A stretch of DNA of 64,000 nt from Drosophila persimilis (taxonomy: Eukaryota; Arthropoda; Insecta; Diptera; Drosophilidae). Position 1 is the stretch's first letter. The number at the start of each line of letters is the position of its first letter. Location of the stretch: the NCBI RefSeq assembly GCF_003286085.1, contig NW_020825464.1, forward strand, positions 30,413 to 94,412, given 5' to 3'. The notes beneath the pieces were generated by a model. The model had not been told where the DNA came from, did no database searches, and saw only the letters and a program-made list of their open reading frames with translations. A program made the translations under genes and the position numbers. Positions 57,028-64,000 of the stretch are shown piece after piece.

Positions 57028-60000
57028 TTAATAATTGCAAATCTTTAACCTATCCTTATGTACTTTCTGAGTTTTGTTTTTATTATCGGAGATTATGACG
57101 TTATCTCTTTCTCCGATACTTTCTACTCTATATGGTCCTATATATTTAAAATCTAGCTTATGTCCTGTTTCATTTTTCAATAAAACTTTATCTCCTACAG
57201 CTAAATTTAAATCTTTTAACTTTAAGTCATATAGCTGTTTATTTTTAATTTTATGCTCCTCGAGCATAATCCTTGCTCGTTTATATGCTATTTCTAATCT
57301 ATATTTACTCTCTTTAGAGTAATCATCTATGTTATATAGAGGTGCTATTCTATCTATAGTATTAAATTGAACTGGTAAGTTTGAAGTCTTACCGAAAACT
57401 AGCTCATATGGACAATAATCATGTGCCATAGAGGGGGTTGTATTAAAACAATATACGAAGTATTGCAGCCATACATCCCAATCTGATTTGTCAGCTGAGA
57501 TGTATGAGCGTATGAATTCGTTAAATGTTCTGTGGCTTCGCTCCACGGTTCCTACAGTCTGGTGATGATGTGCAGTAGAAGTTATGTTTTTGATGTTTAG
57601 ATTTTTACATAAGTCTTCAATTATTGAATTTTTATATTCTGTTCCCATGTCCGTAATGAACGTCTTCATTGGACCGTACTTTAGAATAAAATTTTCAAAA
57701 ATAGCTTTAGCTACTGTATTTGCACTTTTGTTTCTAATGGGTATGGCGACAAGGTATTTTGTCAGGTCACATATTAAGGTGACTGCATATTCATTTCCTT
57801 GTTCTGATTTAGGAAGTGGACCGATCGTATCCACTATTACCCTATCAAAAGCCATGTATGGTGTTTCTGTAATAGTCAATGGAGTTATTGTGTGCTTGGT
57901 TACTTTAGCTTTTTGGCATTTTGGACATTTTCGTATGTAATTGGTTATTTCTTTAGTCATACCTTTCCAAAAATAATGTCTTTTGACCTTGGCCAAGGTT
58001 TTCGTTATGCCTGTATGTCCTCCTTGTATGGGATCATCATGTAATGTAGACAGTATTGCTTCTTTTTCTTTTTCATTTTTAATTAGGGTCACTGGGTTGA
58101 GTAGCGCTACTCTTATTGTTCGTAATATTTTATTGCCCATATTTTTAAAATTATCTATTGAAATGTATTCAAAGATATTTTCCCACGGTGCCACTTTGAG
58201 TTGGCTGATTTTTTGTTTACCGGCTTGCGTTTCAAGCCTTTGGAAAAACTGACCTAAGTCAAGGGTTCCATTAGTATACAAATCGCTAACATCATATCTT
58301 GCAGTAATTTTTGTTCCATGTTTGAAAAAACATAAATTATTATTTACATGCAAGGTCACTACTTTACGTACTTCGTCATTGTTGATGACTTCATATACGT
58401 TGGGCTTTGAAGCTTTTGTTAGAGATTGCCTAGGCAATTCTATTTGTTCTTTTCCTGCGCAGGATTTCTGTCTACTCTGTTGCCTGGTAGTGACTTTCAG
58501 GACTTTATTCGTATTTTGTATGTTTTTTAGGTCTGTGATGGTTATTCTTGATAACGCATCTGCTACATGATTATCTTTACCCTTTAGATACTCGACTGTA
58601 AAGTCGTATTCTTCTAATTCGAGCCGCATGCGTGTGAGTTTTGAGCTAGGATTGACCATTGAAAATAGGTATGTTAGTGGTCTGTGATCCGTTTTTACTG
58701 TAAAGTGTTTACCATAGATATATGGTCGAAAATGGGTAATTGCCCAATGAATTGCTGCTAATTCCTGTTCTGTAGTACTTTTGTTACTTTCACCTTTTGT
58801 GAATGAACGTGATGCATATGCTAATGGGAGTTGGAGTCCGTTATGGTTTTGAGTTAAAACCGCTCCACATGCTTGGTTACTAGCATCGGTGATTATGCAA
58901 AATTCTTTCTGAAAATCTGGGTACTGTAACAGAGTGGGTTCCATAAGTTTATCTTTTAAATATTGGAATGCATTTTGACATTCAGTTGACCACTCAAAGG
59001 GGACATTCTTTTTACATAATCTAGTTATGTGTCGGGAATAGTCGGCGAAGTTTTTAATAAAACGTCTATAATAATTGAAAAATGCAATAAATCGTCTAGC
59101 GCTGTCCGCATCATGTGGGACTGGATAGTTTTTGATGACGTCATATTTCTTGTCATCTGGCAAGATTCCTTTATCTGTGCATTTATGACCAAGAAAGGTC
59201 ACTTCATGCATAAAAAATGAACATTTTTGTGGATGTAATTTTAGGTTGTGTTTCCTACATATCTCAAAAATATCTGTTAAGTTTTTAAGCATATGTTTTT
59301 CGGAACAACCCATGACTATTAGATCGTCCATATACAGGAAGGCTTGCGAAGCTTCAAGTCCAGAGAATGCTATAGTCATCATTCTTTGAAATGAATTCGG
59401 CGGTATTTTTAAACCAAATGGTAGTCGCGTGAAGCGATATGAGCCATTGCTCGTTGAAAAAGACGTTATATTTCGCGAACTTTCTTCTAGTTCGATTTGA
59501 TGAAAACCTGACATTAAGTCAAGGCATGAGAAATACTTTGCTCTACCTAGTTGATCCAAAATGTCATCAATTCTAGGTAGTGGAAATTTGTCGGCCAGGA
59601 GTTTTTTGTTTATTTGACGATAGTCAACTACTAATCGCCATTTCTTTTGTTCTGAACCCGGAAGGGCTTTCTTTGGGACAAGTAGAAGTGGGCTGTTGTA
59701 TTCTGATACGGATGGTTCGACAATATTGTCGTTGATTAATTTTCCTACTTGTTTTTTAATTTCCTCAACTTGGCTATGCGGACTTCGATAGTTCTTTATA
59801 TATATAGGTTCGTCATCCCTCAATCTCAATTTCTGTTTATAAAAATTATTTGTTGTGATTGATTCGGTTTCAAGCCCGAATACGTCACTAAAATTGGTAC
59901 ATAGTTTAGTTAATTGCTTCTTGAATTGTACTGGGAAATGTTTGCTTAATTCAGCTATGACAGTTTTTTCTCGGATTTTTTGAGTTGTTTGAATTACCTT

Positions 60001-60684
60001 GTAATTCGAAAGTGGTTCATATTGTATGTTATTTATATGTACTAATTGGTTGGTACTGGTTGTATTCAGCAATCGGACAAATGTATTATTTTTTGAAGTT
60101 ATTGTATTTGCTACATAAATACCAGGTTGAATTTCCTGGTTTGGGATCAATATGGTTTCTATATCGGACGTTAATTCTATTTTTCTGACAACTTGTGATC
60201 TTGCTGGTAGAAGAATTGTATTGTTACCAGAACTGTATGTTATTGGAACATAAATTTTAATTTTTATATTATTTGGTCGTATTATTAACCAATCCTCTGC
60301 AGGTTTTAAGTCTATTAGGCAGTTTAATTCTTTTATGAAATCAATGCCTATTATTCCATCACACGGAATTGCAAAATTCTGATTAACTAAATGGAAATTG
60401 TGTGGAATTATGTACTTATCTGTCTGTAGCTCTATTAGGGCAAGGCCTTGGGATGTTATTATACCTTCCCCTATTCCTTGAATATCTATTTTATTTTTTG
60501 TTTGAATGTCGTTAAAGACATCTGAATTTGCTTTTAATAGTGATATATTGGCACCTGTATCTATAAGGAATGTAAGTTGTTTTCCTGTTTTAGAATTGAG
60601 GAATGCCACGAATATATTGAGATTGAGGTTGATTGTGTGAACCGCTGGATTTTTTAATTTAGTGTATCTAAAGGATCTTGGGAG
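57028..60684 (-). CDS. pol: pol of the 412/mdg1-like element (PR-RT-RNase H-IN)
   Basis: The frame is open from the frameshift site at 60684. A conventional start is lacking, since the apparent first residue at 60609 is a GTG codon. Positions here count from 60609. Protease DTG is at 17-19. RT spans about 265-450, with YMDD at 426-429. RNase H spans about 570-685, with acidic residues at D575, E615 or E617, D641 and D684. The integrase zinc site is H857, H865, C895, C898. The DDE core is D927, D987, E1023 with DD35E spacing. A GPY-type module (GPYRVESIG) is near the C-terminus. All key residues are present and no stop or frameshift interrupts 1,193 codons, so the enzyme could be active. The frame is -1 relative to gag. 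Confidence 0.93.
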   Translation of the reverse strand, partial: LPRSFRYTKLKNPAVHTINLNLNIFVAFLNSKTGKQLTFLIDTGANISLLKANSDVFNDIQTKNKIDIQGIGEGIITSQGLALIELQTDKYIIPHNFHLVNQNFAIPCDGIIGIDFIKELNCLIDLKPAEDWLIIRPNNIKIKIYVPITYSSGNNTILLPARSQVVRKIELTSDIETILIPNQEIQPGIYVANTITSKNNTFVRLLNTTSTNQLVHINNIQYEPLSNYKVIQTTQKIREKTVIAELSKHFPVQFKKQLTKLCTNFSDVFGLETESITTNNFYKQKLRLRDDEPIYIKNYRSPHSQVEEIKKQVGKLINDNIVEPSVSEYNSPLLLVPKKALPGSEQKKWRLVVDYRQINKKLLADKFPLPRIDDILDQLGRAKYFSCLDLMSGFHQIELEESSRNITSFSTSNGSYRFTRLPFGLKIPPNSFQRMMTIAFSGLEASQAFLYMDDLIVMGCSEKHMLKNLTDIFEICRKHNLKLHPQKCSFFMHEVTFLGHKCTDKGILPDDKKYDVIKNYPVPHDADSARRFIAFFNYYRRFIKNFADYSRHITRLCKKNVPFEWSTECQNAFQYLKDKLMEPTLLQYPDFQKEFCIITDASNQACGAVLTQNHNGLQLPLAYASRSFTKGESNKSTTEQELAAIHWAITHFRPYIYGKHFTVKTDHRPLTYLFSMVNPSSKLTRMRLELEEYDFTVEYLKGKDNHVADALSRITITDLKNIQNTNKVLKVTTRQQSRQKSCAGKEQIELPRQSLTKASKPNVYEVINNDEVRKVVTLHVNNNLCFFKHGTKITARYDVSDLYTNGTLDLGQFFQRLETQAGKQKISQLKVAPWENIFEYISIDNFKNMGNKILRTIRVALLNPVTLIKNEKEKEAILSTLHDDPIQGGHTGITKTLAKVKRHYFWKGMTKEITNYIRKCPKCQKAKVTKHTITPLTITETPYMAFDRVIVDTIGPLPKSEQGNEYAVTLICDLTKYLVAIPIRNKSANTVAKAIFENFILKYGPMKTFITDMGTEYKNSIIEDLCKNLNIKNITSTAHHHQTVGTVERSHRTFNEFIRSYISADKSDWDVWLQYFVYCFNTTPSMAHDYCPYELVFGKTSNLPVQFNTIDRIAPLYNIDDYSKESKYRLEIAYKRARIMLEEHKIKNKQLYDLKLKDLNLAVGDKVLLKNETGHKLDFKYIGPYRVESIGERDNVIISDNKNKTQKVHKDRLKICNY

Positions 60685-61973
60685 TTTCCCGAAGCTGTCT
60701 GGGTAACACGAACATTGTTCTGTCGTGTGTTTCCATTGCTATTGTATCTTTGGTTGTTATAGGTTCCACCGTTATTACGGTTATTTCCCCTATAGCCAAC
60801 ACGACCTCTATTGTTATTATAACTACTGTTGTTGTAAATATGGTTGTGGTTGTAACCACGACCATTTCCTCCACCACGATAGTTACCTCGAAAGTTACTA
60901 CCGCGGTAGACTTGTCCTTGTCTGGTGTACAATATTGAACTTGCGCTACCAGTCATCTCTGTACTACACTGTATATATTTTGCTACGGCATCATTCATTG
61001 TTGGGAATGTGCCTGCTTCTAGTATTGTTTTGAGTCTGCCGTGCTCGCAATTTTTAACCATTGTACTAATGGCCTCTTTGCAGCTGAACTTATCGGCGTG
61101 TTCCGCTGGCAAACCCTCATCAATGTATGATGCTTCTAGAAGTTTTCTCATATCATCAATCTCTGTTGTGAATTGGGCGGCTGTTTTGCCTTTTTGGCAT
61201 ACTTTTGCCATTTTAGCCTTTATAACATCTGATGACTCTCTGACAATAGTGTCCTGCAATTTCTTTATTATTGCGCTAATGGTGGTTTCATCTTGTATTT
61301 TATACAATGTAGTTCCTATTACTTTTGATTTAATTACTTCTATAGCTAAATTTTCGTATGGTCCTTTCGTTAGATCGACCAATTTGACTGCCGTAATGAA
61401 TCTTTGTAAATGGAGTTTCTGTCCATTAAATTCCAGAATGGCGTGCGAAATATCTTTGATATATGCCCGTTGGGCAATTGTTTCGTCTGCCATTGTGGTT
61501 GGTTCTTGCCCAACCACGCTGTTTGCTGAACTAGTCGACGGTTTGTCGTCGTTCACCGGATGGTTCGATCTATTTGATCGAGAATCGTCTTCCGATATAA
61601 TGATAATATTTTTTACATTCGGGGGCCTGGGACTTATTGGCCTTGATTCCGATTCTACAGCTGGTATATATGTCGCAGCTGTGTTTAGAAGATTTGGGAT
61701 GTGTATGTCTAGATTGAATTTTTCTTTAACGAATACTAATCGTTCCCTTAGACGTTTGAAGACGTCTGTAGATTGAAACCAATGTATATCAGTAAGTCTT
61801 TGTCTGTTTTCTAGAAAAAGTTCTCTGACCTCATTATATATGTTTACCAAATTAGTTGTATGTTTAATGACCGTACTATTTTGTGTAGGTCTGTTCTGCG
61901 TTAAGCATTTGTATGACTTATCGAATTCTGCTCTTAGAGTGCAAACTTTAGCGCAGATCGTAAGCCAGTCCAT
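60654..61973 (-). CDS. gag: gag of the 412/mdg1-like element
   Basis: 439 residues, forming the capsid precursor of the particle. The N-terminal part is helical and Lys/Arg-rich. A Ser/Pro-rich linker follows at about 110-160, then the capsid-like core (HAILEFNGQKLHLQRFITAV, about 175-330). The last 100 residues are an Arg-Gly-Asn-rich tail with RGG-like repeats. No CCHC knuckle is present, so RNA binding is probably by the basic tail. The ATG at 61973 follows the stop of the preceding small ORF by 9 nt. Confidence 0.88.
   Translation of the reverse strand: MDWLTICAKVCTLRAEFDKSYKCLTQNRPTQNSTVIKHTTNLVNIYNEVRELFLENRQRLTDIHWFQSTDVFKRLRERLVFVKEKFNLDIHIPNLLNTAATYIPAVESESRPISPRPPNVKNIIIISEDDSRSNRSNHPVNDDKPSTSSANSVVGQEPTTMADETIAQRAYIKDISHAILEFNGQKLHLQRFITAVKLVDLTKGPYENLAIEVIKSKVIGTTLYKIQDETTISAIIKKLQDTIVRESSDVIKAKMAKVCQKGKTAAQFTTEIDDMRKLLEASYIDEGLPAEHADKFSCKEAISTMVKNCEHGRLKTILEAGTFPTMNDAVAKYIQCSTEMTGSASSILYTRQGQVYRGSNFRGNYRGGGNGRGYNHNHIYNNSSYNNNRGRVGYRGNNRNNGGTYNNQRYNSNGNTRQNNVRVTQTASGNSQDPLDTLN
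60684..60690 (-). promoter_or_regulatory. -1 ribosomal frameshift heptamer GGGAAAC
   Basis: G GGA AAC is in the gag reading frame with codons GGA (60689-60687) and AAC (60686-60684), the classical X XXY YYZ pattern. After a -1 slip the next codon starts at 60684. This frame runs without a stop for 25 codons to 60609 and then through all of pol. Gag terminates 27 nt downstream of the site. A stimulatory RNA structure was not modelled. Confidence 0.8.
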
Positions 61974-61982
61974 ATGTGTTTT

Positions 61983-62312
61983 TTAATGTTGTCCATTCCG
62001 ATTGGGAGACAATTTAACATTAGCAATCACAATTCTTCCTAAAATTTCATTTTCTATTATTTGGCTGTTTACGAGGATGCCGGGTATGGTTGATAATACG
62101 ATACCCTTTTGTGTGGCATCACAATGAATTAGTGGTGAAAAAGGTAAATTATATTCGTTCATATATGAGTATTCGAACTCGTATATGCTAATTGGATTGG
62201 GGAATGCGGCTAAGATTGCTTTAGCTCTATATTCGAAATTTTCATTCCTATCGTGGGTAGCCCTAATGGCTGCTGCTGTTCTACGAGACATTTTATTTTG
62301 TCTTTGTAACAA
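61983..62312 (-). CDS. Small ORF C upstream of gag
   Basis: 109 codons from the first ATG; a second ATG eight codons in (MSRRTAAAIRATHDRN) is an alternative start. It ends 9 nt before gag, which suggests coupled or leaky translation. Function is unknown, with no motif recognised. The block EFEYSYM...LPFSPLIHC resembles a block encoded just upstream in another frame (about 62312-62375), so an old partial duplication is likely. Confidence 0.55.
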   Translation of the reverse strand: MLQRQNKMSRRTAAAIRATHDRNENFEYRAKAILAAFPNPISIYEFEYSYMNEYNLPFSPLIHCDATQKGIVLSTIPGILVNSQIIENEILGRIVIANVKLSPNRNGQH

Positions 62313-62416
62313 TGTATTAAAGGCGGGAATTCTACCTGAAGTGTACCCATGTACATGTATTCGAGCTCTATTATGCTCCTAGGGGTCGTTGAGACCAAAT
62401 TTTTTTTTTTTTTTTT

Positions 62417-62644
62417 TTAAACTCTATCTAAATTGTTTGCCCTACTCATATATCTCTTTTTAATTATCTTATTATGTTTTACATACAATGTTAAAAGGAA
62501 TTGTAAAACAGTGACAATGGTTAAAATCAGAAGTAATAACCAGAGTGCATTGAGATCATCCCTGTGGTCTATTATTTTGACATTATTGACCACATTGGCC
62601 GTATTGTCTTTGGTCTGACTATCGTCAGAACCGAACCAACCCAT
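62417..62644 (-). CDS. Small ORF B, membrane peptide with a myristoylation-type N-terminus
   Basis: 75 codons. The N-terminus MGWFGS fits the N-myristoylation pattern (Gly2, Ser6). A hydrophobic segment of about 22 residues (about 33-55, ALWLLLLILTIVTVLQFLL) would span a membrane. The tail is basic (KHNKIIKKRY). It lies in the leader, before gag. I believe comparable small upstream ORFs exist in related fly elements, but this was not checked. A role in membrane targeting or particle release is inference. Confidence 0.6.
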   Translation of the reverse strand: MGWFGSDDSQTKDNTANVVNNVKIIDHRDDLNALWLLLLILTIVTVLQFLLTLYVKHNKIIKKRYMSRANNLDRV

Positions 62645-63100
62645 GGTGATGATTTTCTCTTAAAAATTGGTTTCTACAATGTTGGAGTTTTTTATTTTTA
62701 TTTTTTTTATTTTTTTTTTTTTATTTGCTATTCATTTATTCTTTTCAATAAAAAAAAATTTTTTTTTTTTCTCATGGACACACATATCTATATACCCTTC
62801 GTTTTTTTTTTTTTTTTTTTTTTTTTACTCTTTAAAATTTCATCAATATAAATTTTTTTTTTTTTTTATATATATTTGATCAAAATGAAGGAAGAAAAAA
62901 AATGTTAAGGGACATGTGATCGATTTACAGGTTTTTCATTATATAATTCAACATCGATCACATGGTTTTAGTAATAGCCTAACAGAGGTTAGTATTTTCA
63001 AGTTGCACTTTAAGGGTGCTTCAACTCGAGATAGAAAATTATAATTATTGGCAATATGAGGCATGGCATTTCTGCAGCTCAATTGCGTTACTTCGCTCTT
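62645..63100 (-). other. A-rich low-complexity leader segment
   Basis: On the element strand this has several A runs of 10 to 20 (about 62700-62870) and no ORF of note. It separates small ORFs A and B. It may act as an unstructured landing site for ribosomes, but that is speculation. Confidence 0.5.
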
Positions 63101-63424
63101 TTATTGGCGAAGTTGTTTATTGATTTCCTTGATGCGCTCTTGGCAGCGCTGTCGGTCCTCTTCATTTGTATATGTTTTTTCCAGGTCCCGCTCCAGACGT
63201 CGTTGTTGAAGCAGCCGTTTGATCCGGCCGCCCCTCTTTGTTTTCTTCCTGGGGCGTTTTTCTTGTCTTGCCCTGTACTCAGCTATTGTGAGTGGGCGTG
63301 GTCCATCGTTTGGATACACTTCTAAGGCCTCTTGTAGGCTGAGTGCGTCCCTTTGCTCGGTAGGAGCAGCGTCGGCGAAGTCTGGTGCATTTTCTGCTGC
63401 TGGAGTGTTTGTGTTACTGTCCAT
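63101..63424 (-). CDS. Small ORF A, basic coiled-coil-like protein
   Basis: 107 codons. The N-terminal 40 residues are acidic and Ala/Pro-rich. A strongly basic stretch follows (RQEKRPRKKTKRGGRIKR), which could serve as a nuclear localisation or nucleic-acid-binding signal. The C-terminus is a charged helix with heptad-like spacing (LLQQRRLERDLEKTY ... RIKEINKQL). It is the first ORF after the primer site. No known domain was recognised. Confidence 0.6.
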   Translation of the reverse strand: MDSNTNTPAAENAPDFADAAPTEQRDALSLQEALEVYPNDGPRPLTIAEYRARQEKRPRKKTKRGGRIKRLLQQRRLERDLEKTYTNEEDRQRCQERIKEINKQLRQ

Positions 63425-63930
63425 CGACGGTGCAAGGGGCGGTCCTATGCCACTCGCACTTATATTATTGGTCCTTGCTGGGTCTGGTGGGGGCCGGTGC
63501 TGGTCTTCGCACAGGTTTTTATATTGCGTGTACGCTCTTTGTAGCGCGGGCTGTTAAATCTCCTTGGGTATTATATATTCCTGGCCGCATTGTAGTCCCC
63601 AAAGTTAAGGGTATAAATTATAATGCAACATGGGTTTGTGCGTAATATCGTCGGCAGTCGTGCATGGGTCTGGCGAAACGGCTGGCTTGGCTTTCTGCTG
63701 GGTTTTTTTCCTTGGTACTGGCACTGGGGACAACACTATTTCAATAGTTTTTCCAATTCATCAATTTTCTTTTGACTTGGTCCGATTTTTTTTTTTAAAA
63801 CAAAATCACATATTATTATATTTTTTTCCGGCCATTCTTTGTCTTTATTATTTTTGATACTTTTTTGAAAAAATGTTTCTCCTTTTTTTTTCAATCCTTA
63901 GATTGATCCATCGCGTAGGACATATATGGT
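63425..63930 (-). other. 5' leader of the 412/mdg1-like element
   Basis: A non-coding stretch between the primer site and ORF A, where packaging signals would be expected. No specific structure was identified. Confidence 0.4.
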
Positions 63931-63946
63931 CCTGTCACGGTCGCCA
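63931..63946 (-). other. Primer-binding site, tRNA-Arg type
   Basis: TGGCGACCGTGACAGG begins exactly at the LTR end. TGG pairs with the tRNA CCA end. From memory this matches the tRNA-Arg primer site of 412 and mdg1. Confidence 0.82.
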
Positions 63947-64000
63947 TGTAAATCGATGTTCAATCCGTTTTTCTGGATCGTTGGGGCTCAACCCTCCGAT
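63947..64000 (-). repeat. 5' LTR of the 412/mdg1-like element (partial)
   Basis: Only the U5 end is in the window. It ends TTTACA and includes the segment that the 3' LTR lacks. The rest lies beyond position 64000. Confidence 0.88.

Larger units (their letters stand above)
56347..64000 (-). mobile_element. 412/mdg1-like Ty3 LTR retrotransposon, nearly complete
   Basis: Read on the minus strand the order is: 5' LTR (partly outside the window), primer site, long leader with three small ORFs, gag, frameshift site, pol (PR-RT-RH-IN), polypurine tract, 3' LTR. There is no env after pol. The tRNA-Arg-type primer site, 4-bp target duplication (seen at the solo LTR) and pol features fit the 412/mdg1 lineage. 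Gag and pol have no internal stop, so it is probably a recent insertion. Confidence 0.88.

Noticed and set aside
60925..61776. 283-codon frame opposite gag
   Set aside because: A shadow of the gag coding strand; the codon pattern and domains belong to the minus strand.
1..64000. tRNA or rRNA genes
   Set aside because: No cloverleaf or rRNA core sequence was seen; the only tRNA-like matches are retroelement primer sites.

Overview
The window is fly DNA, genus Drosophila. It holds a Poc1-type WD40 gene, copia elements with the copia primer-binding site, DINE-1-like helentrons carrying the usual GTCY microsatellite, and a 412/mdg1-like LTR element with a tRNA-Arg-type primer site. Obscura-group membership is only a guess. 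More than 80 per cent of the window is mobile DNA, as in pericentromeric, dot or Y-linked chromatin.

Region 1 (1-7048) is the gene-bearing part. Two helentron halves form a palindrome (1-1021). A truncated copia LTR and leader follow on the minus strand (1022-1226), and this LTR supplies the last codons and stop of a small secreted-peptide gene (1201-1497, minus). The intact, intronless Poc1 ORF (2327-3568), a full-length helentron (4347-5455) and 1.6 kb of apparently single-copy sequence complete it.

Region 2 (7049-39170) is a head-to-tail array of six copia internal regions separated by single LTRs. No copy is intact. The inactivating lesions are shared between copies in an interleaved order, so the array grew as dead DNA by recombination or conversion and not by six insertions. 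Copy 6 is further split by three helentrons in two events, and its 3' end is cut off by a helentron.

Region 3 (39171-46049) is a tandem array of five helentrons joined by the same 87-bp spacer, with an exact 1,208-bp period in part. The last two are composites of two helentron subfamilies.

Region 4 (46050-56346) starts with a gag fragment. It then has five head-to-tail units, each an A/C-rich 172-bp minisatellite followed by a 3' module ending in poly(A). The layout resembles Drosophila telomeric retrotransposon arrays. The units carry a solo LTR with a perfect 4-bp target duplication and further helentrons.

Region 5 (56347-64000, minus) is a nearly complete 412/mdg1-like Ty3 element: 5' LTR end, primer site, three small ORFs, gag, a canonical -1 frameshift heptamer, an intact pol, polypurine tract and 3' LTR. 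It inserted into a helentron and is probably the youngest insertion here. All calls were made by eye from the sequence and no database search was run.
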